The translations under genes and the position numbers were made by a program. The notes under the pieces are model-generated. The model had not been told where the DNA came from. It saw nothing but the letters and a program-made list of their open reading frames with translations, and made no database searches. Below, piece by piece: positions 7,764-16,625 of a DNA stretch of 64,000 bases. The stretch's first letter is position 1; every line of letters begins with the position of its first letter. Origin of the DNA: CAVRUD01 sp963724285 (GTDB taxonomy: Bacteria; Chloroflexota; Chloroflexia; Thermomicrobiales; UBA6265); NCBI GenBank assembly GCA_963724285.1, contig CAVRUD010000026.1, forward strand, positions 1-64,000, written 5' to 3'.

Positions 7764-9263
7764 ATGACCGCTCGCACATCCCGCGTTCCCACCCTGCCCA
7801 CGACGTTCCGGGCCAGCTCGTCGGCCACCCGGTCCCGCATGCAACCGGCGCCCCGGGTTTCGGCCGCCTCCCGCGGCCGGGTGACGACGGCGGAGTGGCT
7901 CGGGTTTCCGCTCGGCGTCGGCCTGCTCCACATCGTCGCCGTCCAGTTGATCGCCAGTCTCGCGTATCACTTCGGCAACCTGCGTGAGGACTCCGCGCCG
8001 TGGCCCCCATGGGTTCCGCCCGAGTTGAGCGGCTGGGCTGGCACCCTGGTCGAGCCCCTTCGCCTGTGGGACGGCCTCTGGTACAAGCTGATCGCCGAAC
8101 AGGGGTACGCGGGCACGCCGGGGTTCGGCAATGGCCCGGCCGCCTACCCGGCATTCTGGCCGCTCTATCCCTGGCTGATGCGCCTCGGCAGCGACGTCTT
8201 CGGCATTTCCACCGAGACCGCCGGCTGGCTGATCTCCAACATCAGCTTCCTGATCGCCCTGGTGGTGCTCTACCGCATCGTCGCGCTCGATTTCGACCGG
8301 CTCATCGCCCGGCGCACGATCATCGCATTGGTCGTTTTTCCGACATCGTTCTTCTTCTCCGCCGTCTACACCGAGTCGCTCTTTCTTCTCCTGGCGGTCG
8401 GAGCGCTCTACGCCGCCCGGCGCGGATCGTGGTTCACTGCGGGGGTCCTGGGTCTGCTGGCGGCCCTTACCCGTTCCCAGGGCGTCTTCCTCCTCCTACC
8501 GTTCGCGGTGCTGCTCTGGCAGCAGTTTGGGGACCAGATCAAGTCGCCCCGGCGGTGGATGAGCATCCTGCCGACCGTGGTCTTCGCCGGGCTGCCCATC
8601 CTTGGGCCGATCATCTTCGGGTTGCACCTGGAGAGCAATGACATCAACGCCCGCAACGGCCGCGACGACCTCGATCCCGCCTTCGAGGCCAGCAATCCGA
8701 TTCCCTGGCTGCTCGACCAGGCCGGGTTGCACGACCCGGCCTTCATCTACGTCCAGTTCCAGTGGAACCGGTTCGAGGCCGACCCCATCACGACGATGCG
8801 CTGCGCGATCTCGGGCTGCACCGAGACCCTCTCACTCGGCGACCGTCCCCCGGCGAACTACCGCATCACCGGCGCGGAGTGGGGCTGGCTAGGCGATCTG
8901 GCTTCCTCCCCAACCTGGAGCACGGTCACCAGTGAGACGTGGCGGACGGAGGTCGCGGACGCCGACTGGCTGGAACTGGTCTGCACCATCCTCTTCTTCG
9001 TGCTGGCGATCGTTGGGCTGCGCACCCTGCCGCTCTACTACAGCGCCTACATCTGGCCGCCGTTGCTGGTCCCCCTCTTCGCGCCGTCGACCGTCCACCC
9101 GTTGATGAGCATGCCCCGCTTCGGGCTGGTCCTGTTTCCGCTCTTCGTCGTGATCGCCCTTCTTGTCCAAGACCGGCGGCAGGGGCTGATCCTCGGCGGT
9201 CTCTCGACGGCCGGGTTGGTCCTGCTGACGATGCAGTTCGCGCAGTGGTACTGGGTGTCGTAA
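7764..9263 (+). CDS. PIG-V-like membrane mannosyltransferase
   Basis: A 499-residue polytopic membrane protein. After a basic, Ser/Thr-rich N-terminus comes a first hydrophobic segment (GVGLLHIVAVQLIASLAYHF), then the catalytic-loop signature of the GPI mannosyltransferase II (PIG-V) group, LRLWDGLWYKLIAEQGY, with the acidic Asp after Trp, and the second conserved block AYPAFWPLYPWLMR. Eight to ten further hydrophobic helices follow (FLIALVVLYRIVALDF, LFLLLAVGALYAA, LLPFAVLLWQQF, FFVLAIVGLRTLPLYYSAYI, LVLFPLFVVIALLV). The family uses polyprenyl-phosphate mannose on the outer membrane face; acceptor unknown. The ATG at 7764 avoids a repeat-derived N-terminal extension. It is monocistronic. Confidence 0.8.
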   Translation: MTARTSRVPTLPTTFRASSSATRSRMQPAPRVSAASRGRVTTAEWLGFPLGVGLLHIVAVQLIASLAYHFGNLREDSAPWPPWVPPELSGWAGTLVEPLRLWDGLWYKLIAEQGYAGTPGFGNGPAAYPAFWPLYPWLMRLGSDVFGISTETAGWLISNISFLIALVVLYRIVALDFDRLIARRTIIALVVFPTSFFFSAVYTESLFLLLAVGALYAARRGSWFTAGVLGLLAALTRSQGVFLLLPFAVLLWQQFGDQIKSPRRWMSILPTVVFAGLPILGPIIFGLHLESNDINARNGRDDLDPAFEASNPIPWLLDQAGLHDPAFIYVQFQWNRFEADPITTMRCAISGCTETLSLGDRPPANYRITGAEWGWLGDLASSPTWSTVTSETWRTEVADADWLELVCTILFFVLAIVGLRTLPLYYSAYIWPPLLVPLFAPSTVHPLMSMPRFGLVLFPLFVVIALLVQDRRQGLILGGLSTAGLVLLTMQFAQWYWVS

Positions 9264-9337
9264 CTGGGGATTCCGGCGTTCCGCTCCGCGGAAGCCTTGT
9301 CCGATTCCCCGCATGACCTTGAGGAGCTCGAGACGCC

Positions 9338-9545
9338 ATCCAGGCGTCGCCCGGGCATAGCGAAACCCCGACCAGGCTCCGCCCGGGGCTAAAGACCCCG
9401 GGCTGACCCCGATAACCCCCCTGAAGGGGGCTGGAGCGCCGGGGGCAGTGTCCGGATCTCTCCGCCGGTCGAGCCGGGTGGCAGCCGGCTTCAGCCGGGT
9501 TCGTGGAGGTAGCCCGGGGTCGTGAGCCCCGGGCGACAGGGTACG
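9338..9545. repeat. Family B composite palindromic repeat
   Basis: Typical order of modules: a GCCCGGGGCTAAAGACCCCG-type hairpin, GATAACCCCCCTGAAGGGGG hairpin, CGGATCTCTCCGCCGGTCGA, then GGCAGCCGGCTTCAGCCGGG hairpin, ending in a second CCCGGGG...CCCCGGGC hairpin. The outer hairpins face each other, so the whole unit is roughly palindromic. It separates the convergent mannosyltransferase and WYL-regulator genes. Confidence 0.85.
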
Positions 9546-9569
9546 CGGCGAACCAGTAGAACGAGCACA

Positions 9570-10556
9570 TTATCGAGGTGAGTGGGCGATCCGCGTCGCC
9601 CGCTCCGCCAGGCGGGCGAAGGAGTCGGCCAGTTCCGGCGGGGCGACGATCTCGATGTCGCAGCAGAGGTTCACCAGTTGACGGGCGACGAAATCGAGGT
9701 CGTTGGCGGCGCAGCGAAGGCGGCTGTGGCCCTCGGGGTCATGGGTATCCGGCGCGAGGTCGGCGAACGCGGGTGGGACCTGTGCGGCGGCCTCCGCCAC
9801 CGGCAGACTGAGGCGGACCTCAACATCCCAGCAGGCCGGCGAGAGCGCCAGGGAGCGCTGGATGTAGGCCAGGGCGTCGAACTCCTCGGGCGGTGTGAAT
9901 CCATTCGGTAGCAACTCGCAGGCGCGGACCCGGTCCAGGCGGAACATGCGCAAGTCCCGACGGAGATGGCACCACCCGACCGTAAACCACCGTCCGGAAA
10001 CATAAGCGATGCCGTACGGGTCGACCTCCCGCTCGGAGAGTTCGCCCTGCCAGTCGGCATACCGCAACCGGATTCGGCGATGCGCCCCGATCGCCTCGCC
10101 TAGCGTGCCGACGACCGTCGCCTGGGGTGAGGACGACTTGGCCGATGGGCCGGGCAGATCGGTCACCAGGGTCGCGAGCACACCCTCGACCCGGGCGCGG
10201 ACCGGTGCGGGGAGCACGCGCTCCAGCTTGGCCAGCGACCCCTCGACCGCCGGGGCCGCCAGCGCCAGCCCCATCCGCCTGGCGGCGTGCAGCCCCAGGG
10301 TGACGGCCAGCGCCTCGTCGTCGCTGAGCATCAGGGGCGGCAGCTTGTAGCCCGGGCGTAGCCTGTAGCCCCCGGCCCGGCCCCGAACCGCCTCCACCGG
10401 CACCCCGAGGTCGGTCAGCATGGTGACGTAGCGCCGCACCGTCCGCCCGTCCACCTCCAACCGGTCGGCAATCTCCGGCCCGGTCATGCGGCCATGGGTC
10501 TGCAGGAGTTCGAGGACGGTCAGGACTCGGGTCGTTGGGTGGTACAAAGACCTCAC
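9570..10556 (-). CDS. WYL-domain transcriptional regulator (YafY type)
   Basis: A 328-residue regulator. Residues 1-60 form a winged helix-turn-helix of the HTH_11 type: RVLTVLELLQTHGRMTGPEI, then ADRLEVDGRTVRRYVTML. A linker with GGYRLRPGYKLPPLMLSDDE follows, as in most members. The WYL domain at about 145-225 has IRLRYADWQGELSEREVDPY, GIAYVSGRWFTVGWCHLR and DLRMFRLDRVRACEL; the classic W-Y-L residues are partly replaced (GRWFTVG). A C-terminal WCX extension is present. WYL domains sense ligands such as nucleic acids or metabolites. The start is GTG at 10556 or TTG at 10550, next to a family A repeat. The divergent isochorismatase gene may be its target, as such pairs often are; there is no direct evidence. 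Confidence 0.85.
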   Translation of the reverse strand: MRSLYHPTTRVLTVLELLQTHGRMTGPEIADRLEVDGRTVRRYVTMLTDLGVPVEAVRGRAGGYRLRPGYKLPPLMLSDDEALAVTLGLHAARRMGLALAAPAVEGSLAKLERVLPAPVRARVEGVLATLVTDLPGPSAKSSSPQATVVGTLGEAIGAHRRIRLRYADWQGELSEREVDPYGIAYVSGRWFTVGWCHLRRDLRMFRLDRVRACELLPNGFTPPEEFDALAYIQRSLALSPACWDVEVRLSLPVAEAAAQVPPAFADLAPDTHDPEGHSRLRCAANDLDFVARQLVNLCCDIEIVAPPELADSFARLAERATRIAHSPR

Positions 10557-10665
10557 CCCCTACTCCCTCTCCACTGCGGTGGAGAGGGGCCGTTGAGGAG
10601 CGACGCGTTCTCCCCCTTCCCCCCTGCCCTTCCTTCGTGCAGCGGGGGAAAGGGGGCCGTTTCCG
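10554..10665. repeat. Family A palindrome between divergent genes
   Basis: A CACCCCCTACTCCCTCTCC arm, then TGCGGTGGAGAGGGGCCG, then a second palindrome CTCCCCCTTCCCCCCTGCCC paired with GCAGCGGGGGAAAGGGGG. It lies in the divergent promoter region of the WYL regulator and the isochorismatase-like gene and overlaps the regulator start. Confidence 0.75.
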
Positions 10666-10772
10666 CCTTGTCGCACGAATCCGGGCCAAGTATGCCCTGT
10701 TTCAATGGTATCGTCTTGGAGATGAACGTACGCGAACCATCGGTTGGCACGAACGGCGGTAGGAAGGACGAT

Positions 10773-11348
10773 ATGGCGGACTCTGCGCGGATGAATGGCT
10801 CCGAAGAGGCAGCGGGCGGGACCGCATTGCTGGTGATCGATGTTCAAGTTGCGGTGATCGCCGGGGAGGCGGAGCACCATGACGCCGAGGGTGTCCTTGG
10901 ACGGATCGCCGGGCTGCTCGACAAGGCCCGGGCGGCGGGGACACCGGTGATCTACGTGCAGCATGAGGATGTGCGCTACCCGCCGATGAACGTGGGGGCA
11001 GAGGGGTGGCAGATCCACCCGGCGATCGCCCCCTTGCCGGAGGAACCGAGGGTGCAGAAGCGCGCTTGCGACTCCTTCTACAAGACGACCCTCGAATCCG
11101 AGCTGACGGAGCGCGGCATCCGCTCGCTCGTCGTCTGCGGCTGCGACACCGACTACTGCGTCGACACCACCGTCCGCAGCGCCCTCAGCCACGGCTACGA
11201 CGTCACCCTTGTAGGCGACGCCCATACCACCAGCGATAGTGCCGTCCTCACGGCCTCTCAGATCATCGCCCATGTCAACGACACCCTCGACCGCCTCCCC
11301 ATCGATCGGACGAGCCGGGTGGTCCCGGCGGCTGATGTGACGTTCTAG
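10773..11348 (+). CDS. Isochorismatase-like cysteine hydrolase
   Basis: A 191-residue protein of the isochorismatase/nicotinamidase superfamily. The catalytic triad is visible: Asp in TALLVIDVQVAV, Lys in EEPRVQKRACDSFYKTTLES, and nucleophilic Cys in VVCGCDTDYCVDTTVRSAL. The conserved cis-peptide-like segment precedes the Cys (RSLVVCGCDTDYCV). Such enzymes hydrolyse amides, N-carbamoyl compounds or vinyl ethers; the substrate cannot be predicted. The ATG at 10773 is preceded by AGGAAGG, an excellent ribosome site, so the longer in-frame N-terminus is rejected. It is transcribed divergently from the WYL regulator. Confidence 0.88.
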   Translation: MADSARMNGSEEAAGGTALLVIDVQVAVIAGEAEHHDAEGVLGRIAGLLDKARAAGTPVIYVQHEDVRYPPMNVGAEGWQIHPAIAPLPEEPRVQKRACDSFYKTTLESELTERGIRSLVVCGCDTDYCVDTTVRSALSHGYDVTLVGDAHTTSDSAVLTASQIIAHVNDTLDRLPIDRTSRVVPAADVTF

Positions 11349-11846
11349 GTCGCTCGTCGGGATAGTAGCCGCGTCCTCATGTTCCCTGGGATTGAAATCC
11401 CCTACCCAGCGGACTCAGTGACGAAGATCCCTCCGGGACTGAGGACGAGGTTAGCGGATCCTCCACGCGCCTCATTCCTAAGCCGGTTTATGGCGATTGA
11501 TGCCTTGATCCGGGTAACGTCGCGGTGAAAGCGGGGCGCCGTCTCCCTGTCGCCCGGGGCTCACGGCGTGAGCTTTACCCACATCTCAATGGCCACATGA
11601 GGTCGCGCGAAAACCGTGCCGGAATCTCGGGAACATCGCGTCGCCGCTCGACCCCAACCAGGGTGCCCATGTTCCCCGGCATACCGCGCCGTTCTGGAGA
11701 TGGGGGTAAAGGTCACGGTCTTGAGCCCCGGGCGGGGCTAACACGGCGCCTTGCATCCCCCGGGCGGGGCCGGGATGGCGCGCCATGACAACCACGGCGT
11801 TGACCTGAGCGGGTACGAGGAGCGGCCTACCTGTCCGTCGAGCGGC
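11349..11846. repeat. Intergenic region with diverged family B modules
   Basis: About 500 bases without a gene. At 11551-11592 the text GCCCGGGGCTCACGGCGTGA and GCTTTACCCACATCTC faces its inverse at 11694-11747 (GAGATGGGGGTAAAG, CTTGAGCCCCGGGCGGGGCT). This is a long imperfect inverted repeat of the family B type. I see no tRNA or promoter that I can support. Confidence 0.55.
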
Positions 11847-12401
11847 CTAGTACACGATGAAGCTCGTCACGGGGAGGTCGGTGAGCAGGGCGCGGCCGTT
11901 GAGGCCGGAGAGCTCCGCGAGGACGCAGACGCCGACGATCTCCCCACCGAGCCGGGAGACGAGGTTGGCGGCGGCGCGAACGGTGCCGCCGGTCGCCAGC
12001 AGGTCATCGACGAGCAGCACGCGCTGCCTCGGCGTGAGGGCGTCGCGGTGGATCTCCAGGGTGTTCTCGCCGTACTCCAACGAGTACGCCTCGGCCTCCA
12101 CCTCGAACGGGAGCTTGCCGTGCTTGCGCACCAGGGCCAGCCCCGCCCCAAGAGCGTAGGCGATCGGCGCGCCCAGGATGAAGCCCCGGCTTTCGATCGC
12201 GACCACCATGTCAACCTGGCCTCGGAAGGGCGCGGACATGGTGTTGACGACCGCTTGCAGGGAGGCGGCGTCGGCCAGCAGCGGCGTGATGTCCCGGAAG
12301 AGGATGCCGGGCTGGGGGAAATCGGGGATGTCGCGGATGCGGGCCCGCAAATCGGCGATGGTGAGCTGGGAGGATGATGTGCCCGTAGCGGCGTGATTCA
12401 T
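11847..12401 (-). CDS. apt: Adenine phosphoribosyltransferase
   Basis: A 184-residue purine-salvage enzyme that makes AMP from adenine and PRPP. Characteristic blocks are DIPDFPQPGILFRDITPLLA, VVAIESRGFILGAPIAYALG, LVRKHGKLPFEVEAEAYSLE, YGENTLEIHRDAL, and the PRPP-binding loop RVLLVDDLLATGGTVRAA. Length and motif order are standard for class I APRT. The ATG at 12401 has a modest GGAG six bases upstream. It is monocistronic and faces the isochorismatase gene across repeat-filled DNA. The only other purine gene in the window is purD, far away. Confidence 0.95.
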   Translation of the reverse strand: MNHAATGTSSSQLTIADLRARIRDIPDFPQPGILFRDITPLLADAASLQAVVNTMSAPFRGQVDMVVAIESRGFILGAPIAYALGAGLALVRKHGKLPFEVEAEAYSLEYGENTLEIHRDALTPRQRVLLVDDLLATGGTVRAAANLVSRLGGEIVGVCVLAELSGLNGRALLTDLPVTSFIVY

Positions 12402-12552
12402 GACGCTCCGTCTCTCGCTCGGTGTCCGGCGACTGGCCGGGCAGTGCTTGGCTATGTGGTCCGGCAGGGCAGGCGGCGCTGACGTGCGGCCCGCCCGTGC
12501 TGTGGTCAGGGTACCAGGGTGGGATTGGGGAGAGCAGGCAGAATGGCCAGGG

Positions 12553-13887
12553 TCATTCCATCGGAGCGAAGTCGGGTACGCCTGGAGGAGCGGCCGGGGT
12601 GGAGGGCAGGTCGGGCAGGAGCAAGGTCGGGATCGGGAAGGCCGTTGTGCAGGTTCCGCCGCTGGGATCGGAGAGGCAGCGGGCCTGGGCCTCCGCCATC
12701 TCCTGCACGGCGGCTATCGGTGGTTGGGGCAGGCCGTCGACCTGGATCCGGGCGACGATCAGACCAACGCGCATTGCGATCAGGAACCCCTTGGTGACGA
12801 GCGTATCGGTGGCGTTGTAGGCATACCCAAGGGAGACCGATTCTTCGGCGCCGGAAAGTCCGCCGACCAGGGTGGTGATCTCCGCATACTCGTCGGTTTG
12901 ACCGCTCAGATTGTCTGTCAGCGCCGCCAGCCAGTTGGATGCCGCCGCGGCGTCCGGGAAGCGGTAGAGGCGGACGACGACGTAGGGGTCATCGTCCGGC
13001 TCGGTGTCGCCGGCGACCAGTGCCTGGTAGACGGAATAGACGTCGGTCGCCACCCCGTACTGCACCTCGCGGGTGGCGATCACGTCCGGCTCTTCGCCCA
13101 GATACGGGATGATCGCGTCGCCGCGGAGCTCGTAGACCTCGTCGTGAAAGGGAATGCGCGCGGGCGGGCCGTCCAGGCGCAGGGCGCGGGCGCCCAGACC
13201 TGGTCCGCCGGTGGCCAGGGTGTCCTGAATGCGGCCCAAAAGGCGATCGGCGAGGGCCTCGATCTCCCCCAACTCGGGGGGGATGTTGCGGTTGTCGTAG
13301 ATGAGCACGCCGGCGGTCAGGATGCCGGTCCGGAAGGTGAGGTCAAGCGACTGGAATGGCAGCCCAGATCCCTGAAGGGTGCCGGTGTTCTGGGTGATTT
13401 CGGATTGTTCGGCGATGGTCCGGCTGCCGGGGATATCGGCGGCGGTGGAGACCACGGACTCGTCCTCGAGGAGGCCGAACCCTTCCGCCGCACCGGTCTG
13501 GTCCGTGTACAGGGTGACGTAGGTGACGATCCGGCGGTCGACCAGCATCGGGTCGTTGGCGTTCGGCAGGGCGAGCGCGCTGGTGTACCGCTCCAGCCAC
13601 CCAACGACGCTCAGCCGCGCTTCGAAGTCCGCCACTGTGCCGGCCACGGATTCGCCGCCGCGATAGCTGACCGCGCCGGTGGCCTCGTCGGTGAGCGTCA
13701 GGCGGGAGCCGCTTTCCAGGCCGTAGCCGGGCTCCGGCAGATCGCCAGGTGCCAGCGTCATCGCGGCGATGTCGGGACGGGGCAGGTTCGGGATCGGGGT
13801 GGCGCTCTGGGCCACCCCGTTCAGGGGTATCCCGAACGCCAGGCCGAGCACGACAACACCGAGGGCTACGCGCTGGAAAGCCTGCAC
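12553..13887 (-). CDS. Secreted protein of unknown function
   Basis: A 444-residue exported protein. I chose GTG at 13887 because GAGAGGAGA lies about 8 bases upstream and the product then begins MQAFQRVALGVVVLGLAFG, a clear signal peptide ending near NGVAQS. The mature part contains two similar halves: one with ERYTSALAL, TYVTLYTDQTGAAEGFGLLE and ADIPGSRTIAEQ, the other with YQALVAGDTEPDDDPYVVV, RLYRFPDAAAASNWLAAL and LGYAYNATDTLVTKGFL. Each alternates beta segments with a helix, suggesting an internal duplication. The tail is Pro-rich, with Cys in ARCLSDPSGGTC. There is no named domain that I recognise. It is convergent with apt on the same strand with a 150-base gap and divergent from the LCP gene. 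Confidence 0.7.
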   Translation of the reverse strand: MQAFQRVALGVVVLGLAFGIPLNGVAQSATPIPNLPRPDIAAMTLAPGDLPEPGYGLESGSRLTLTDEATGAVSYRGGESVAGTVADFEARLSVVGWLERYTSALALPNANDPMLVDRRIVTYVTLYTDQTGAAEGFGLLEDESVVSTAADIPGSRTIAEQSEITQNTGTLQGSGLPFQSLDLTFRTGILTAGVLIYDNRNIPPELGEIEALADRLLGRIQDTLATGGPGLGARALRLDGPPARIPFHDEVYELRGDAIIPYLGEEPDVIATREVQYGVATDVYSVYQALVAGDTEPDDDPYVVVRLYRFPDAAAASNWLAALTDNLSGQTDEYAEITTLVGGLSGAEESVSLGYAYNATDTLVTKGFLIAMRVGLIVARIQVDGLPQPPIAAVQEMAEAQARCLSDPSGGTCTTAFPIPTLLLPDLPSTPAAPPGVPDFAPME

Positions 13888-14193
13888 CGTGCCGTCTCCT
13901 CTCGCTGGGATGGGCATGAGCGCCGGGGTAGGAATGTGCGGTGGTTGCCGCGGTCCACCCCATTTGGAGAGAAACCGACCGCGCAACTGGGCCGTTTGGC
14001 CAGTATACCGTCCGAGATTGTCGCTTCTCTTCCGGCGTCGGGGGAATTGAAACGACGGGCGGGCCAGTGCTACGCTGAACGTACGCTTCGCATGTTGAAG
14101 GTGGGACCGACGGTAGCGTAACTGGAACGGCCGAGCGACGGATGCTGGTTCGTTACGGGCGCGTGCGGGTCCTGGGTTAAGGGAGGTTCTCGG

Positions 14194-15126
14194 ATGAATG
14201 ATGTATTCCGGGCGAACGGCCGCGCGGTGCGGCTCTTCGGCGGGGTGATGGCCCTGTTGCTGCTCGTGCTGGCGGGTGGGTTCGCGGCGCGACCTGGCAA
14301 GGTGGAGGCCCGCGCTCAGGCGGAGGATTTGCCGAATACCCTGACAGTGATTGTTGGTGGGCTCGATACCCGCACTCCTGAGGAGCCTGAGAACACCGAC
14401 GTCTTCATGATCGCCCGCGTCAACTTCGACACCGGCATCGTTCGGGTTTTGCCGGTGCCCCGCGACCTCTTCGTCGATATCCCGGGCATCGGCGGCGACA
14501 AGATCACCCGCGCCTACGATTACGGCTCCTCTGCCCAGAGCGACGATCCCCAGGCGGGCATTGACCTGATAAAAGCGACGGTCGCACACAACTTCGGCAT
14601 CGAGGTCGATGCCGTCGTGCTGACGACCTTCGCGGGGTTCGAGGAGATCATCGATGCCATCGGCGGGGTCGATGTCGAGAACCCGTACGATGTCTACGAC
14701 GCTGAGTACCCGACCCCGGATCTCCAGACGATGGAGATCTTCTTCCCGGCCGGCCCGCTCCACCTCGACGGCGCGGATGCCCTGATCTTCTGCCGTACCC
14801 GCCACATGGACGGCGACGACGGCCGGGTGATGCGCCAGCAGCTCGTGCTGCGTGCCGTGCTCGACAAGGTGCGCGATCCGGCGATGCTGGCCCAGGCGCC
14901 GGAACTGATCGACGCCGTCCAGGATGCGGTCCGAACCGATCTCTCCGTGGGACAGATGCTCTCGATTGCGACGCTGATCCCCGATTTCAGCAACGACAGT
15001 GTCGCGTTCGGCTCGATGCTGCCCTACCTCTATGGCTCGACCGCGCCGAACGGCGCCTGGATCTACGCGGCCGACTGGTCGGCCCTGCCCGGTTTTGTTC
15101 AGGCGTACCTGGACGGGTCCATCTAG
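14194..15126 (+). CDS. LytR-CpsA-Psr (LCP) family cell-wall ligase
   Basis: A 310-residue protein with an N-terminal membrane anchor (LFGGVMALLLLVLAGGFAA) and an extracytoplasmic LCP domain. LCP enzymes transfer polyprenyl-phosphate-linked glycopolymers to the cell wall or related acceptors. Family blocks are ENTDVFMIARVNFDTGIVRV, LPVPRDLFVDIPGIGGDKIT, DAVVLTTFAGFEEIIDAIGG, VDVENPYDVYDAEYP and the active-site segment FCRTRHMDGDDGRVMRQQ with its essential Arg residues. The start ATG at 14194 follows GGGAGG by 6 bases. Length is typical. A strong hairpin follows the stop. It probably assembles envelope glycopolymers, fitting other envelope genes nearby. Confidence 0.9.
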   Translation: MNDVFRANGRAVRLFGGVMALLLLVLAGGFAARPGKVEARAQAEDLPNTLTVIVGGLDTRTPEEPENTDVFMIARVNFDTGIVRVLPVPRDLFVDIPGIGGDKITRAYDYGSSAQSDDPQAGIDLIKATVAHNFGIEVDAVVLTTFAGFEEIIDAIGGVDVENPYDVYDAEYPTPDLQTMEIFFPAGPLHLDGADALIFCRTRHMDGDDGRVMRQQLVLRAVLDKVRDPAMLAQAPELIDAVQDAVRTDLSVGQMLSIATLIPDFSNDSVAFGSMLPYLYGSTAPNGAWIYAADWSALPGFVQAYLDGSI

Positions 15127-15160
15127 GGGTTAGCCAACGCTACCTCATCCCGGCGATGCC

Positions 15161-15196
15161 GATTGCCCGCCCCGCTGCATTGCGGGGCGGGCAATC
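15161..15196 (+). terminator. Hairpin terminator after the LCP gene
   Basis: A perfect stem GATTGCCCGCCCCGC / GCGGGGCGGGCAATC with a short loop, 35 bases after the LCP stop. It is followed by TGTGTTG, not a full T-run, so efficiency is uncertain. Confidence 0.65.
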
Positions 15197-15295
15197 TGTG
15201 TTGATCCTGGTTACCTTCTTTGAAATTAGGAGGTGGTAGGCGGGTTCGGATAGGTGTTAAGAGGGATAAGGGATTAATGGTAGCGCCGAGTTGGC

Positions 15296-15415
15296 GTTGC
15301 CCGGGGCGCAAGACGCCGGGGCTCGGGAGGTGCCATCTCCGGGGTCGCCCGGGCCAACCTTGGGCCAACCCTGGGCCAACCCTGGGCCGTGAGCCCCGGG
15401 CGGCAGGGGGCGCCG
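15296..15415. repeat. Family B hairpins with a tandem GGGCCAACCCT motif
   Basis: The outer parts are GCCCGGGGCGCAAGACGCCG and GCCGTGAGCCCCGGGCGGCA. Between them, GGGCCAACCTT, GGGCCAACCCT and GGGCCAACCCT stand in tandem (three 11-base units). It lies between the LCP gene and the GNAT gene. Confidence 0.7.
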
Positions 15416-15502
15416 CCGCGCCCCTGGCCGGTGCGTCGTCGCGCATTTTCAACACGACGATGCATCGGCCCGATGCGATGACGCTCGTCCTACGTCTGGA
15501 AA

Positions 15503-16006
15503 TTACCCGAGCAGCTTGTAGTAGAAGACGGTGTCGTCGAGGGAGCCGGTGGCGGAGCGGGCGTATTGGGGAATGCGGCCGGCTTCGGTGTAGCCGAGGC
15601 TGACGTAGAGATCGTTGGAGGGGTCACCGGCGCGGGAGTCGAGAAAGAGCAGGGTGCGGTCGTGGCGCCGGGCTTCGTCCTCCAGCGCTTCCATCAAGGC
15701 CCGGCCGACGCCGCGCCGGCGGAAAGCGGGCGCCACCATCAGTTTGGAAACTTCGGCCCGGTGGGTGCCGTTCGCCCGGGTTTCGAGCGACAACTGGACC
15801 GTCCCCGCGATGCGCCGGTCGATATCCGCTACCAGGAGAACGGTGTGGGGGTTGACGACCTTCTGCCAGTAGGCGACAGCCTTGGCCCAAGGGAGGGGAG
15901 GCAGGAAGCCGACCGAGGCGCCGTCGGCAACCGTTTCAACCAGCAGATCGGCCAGTTGAGACAGTTCGGTTGAGGACAACTCGGTAACGGTTCGTATTGC
16001 CGGCAT
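15503..16006 (-). CDS. GNAT-family N-acetyltransferase
   Basis: A 167-residue GNAT protein. Motif A, the acetyl-CoA pyrophosphate-binding loop, is KLMVAPAFRRRGVGRALMEA (RRxGxGR/A). Upstream beta strands are HTVLLVADIDRRIAGTVQLS, and motif B is RTLLFLDSRAGDPSNDLYVS followed by LGYTEAGRIPQYARS. The N-terminal helix contains ELSQLADLLVETVADGASVGF, the usual substrate side. Such proteins acetylate amines of metabolites, antibiotics or proteins; the substrate is unknown. The ATG at 16006 is the only good start. It stands alone, convergent with the LCP gene. Confidence 0.88.
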   Translation of the reverse strand: MPAIRTVTELSSTELSQLADLLVETVADGASVGFLPPLPWAKAVAYWQKVVNPHTVLLVADIDRRIAGTVQLSLETRANGTHRAEVSKLMVAPAFRRRGVGRALMEALEDEARRHDRTLLFLDSRAGDPSNDLYVSLGYTEAGRIPQYARSATGSLDDTVFYYKLLG

Positions 16007-16093
16007 GGTGGGCCTCTAACGGTGCGTGGACGTAACAAGGTCGCGTCGATGTTACATCAATGGTACGGGATTCCAGACGATCGAGAGGAAAAA

Positions 16094-16133
16094 GGGGCAG
16101 GACCACTGAACCTGTATTCAGCGGTCCTGCCCC
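16094..16133 (-). terminator. Rho-independent terminator, minus direction
   Basis: A stem GGGGCAGGACC / GGTCCTGCCCC with an inner GAA...TTC extension. Read on the minus strand it is followed by TTTTTCC, the best T-tract of all hairpins in the window. It would stop a minus-strand transcript coming from the 16.7 kb gene before it reaches the GNAT gene. Confidence 0.7.
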
Positions 16134-16285
16134 ACTGGGTGCCAAGAAATAGGTATTCGCGGCTTGCCGGAGCGGGATGTCGGGCGATGCCGGGACGTCT
16201 CGACCTAGGCGACGATCACCACCGTAACCATTCCCATTCCGGCTAAGAGCACCTATCAAAACCGCCTGGGCAGGCGCGATCGTGC

Positions 16286-16333
16286 TCAGCCCTGGAAGGG
16301 CTTCGTCGGGCTCCACGCGGGGTTGATGCAGGG
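16286..16333. repeat. Family D repeat (copy 1)
   Basis: TCAGCCCTGGAAGGGCT followed by a variable part and GCGGGGTTGATGCA. A second copy is at 58969-59021 (TCAGCCCTGGAAGGGCTCCG, then CCCGGGGTTGATGAA). The conserved hairpin is AGCCCTGGAAGGGCT. Confidence 0.65.
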
Positions 16334-16394
16334 GGACAGCTTGATCGGGCCCTGCGCGGCTGGGGCGAACCGGGGGGACCCCGGGCGTCCGGAG

Positions 16395-16625
16395 GGTGCC
16401 AATGCGCCCGGACGCGGTGGCCCTGACGGCGGCGCGCGGAGCCGGCGCGGACCCGCGCCCGCGGCCCGCTCCGCGCGCGGGGGCGGCGGCGCCGTTGCCG
16501 GGGGCGGCCGGGATCCCGGCGCGGCCCGCGGCGCGCCGCGGCGTGGGGCGGCGGCGCACGCCGGGGACGCCCCCCGCCGGCGCGCCCGCGTCGCGGCCGC
16601 CGGCCTGGCCGCCCCGGGGTTGCTG
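16395..16625. other. Extremely GC-rich non-coding tract
   Basis: About 230 bases composed almost only of G and C, with many GCGCG and CGGCG words, for example GCGGCCCGCGGCGCGCCGCG at about 16513. Composition is far above the neighbouring genes. Frames through it encode Arg/Ala/Gly/Pro low-complexity sequence with no family resemblance. It lies 85 bases downstream of the F420-oxidoreductase gene. Origin unknown. Confidence 0.6.

Noticed and set aside
12400..14121. A 573-codon plus-strand frame opposite the secreted protein at 12553-13887
   Set aside because: Antisense shadow: low-complexity Gly/Arg/Val sequence. The minus strand has a good start, ribosome site and signal peptide.
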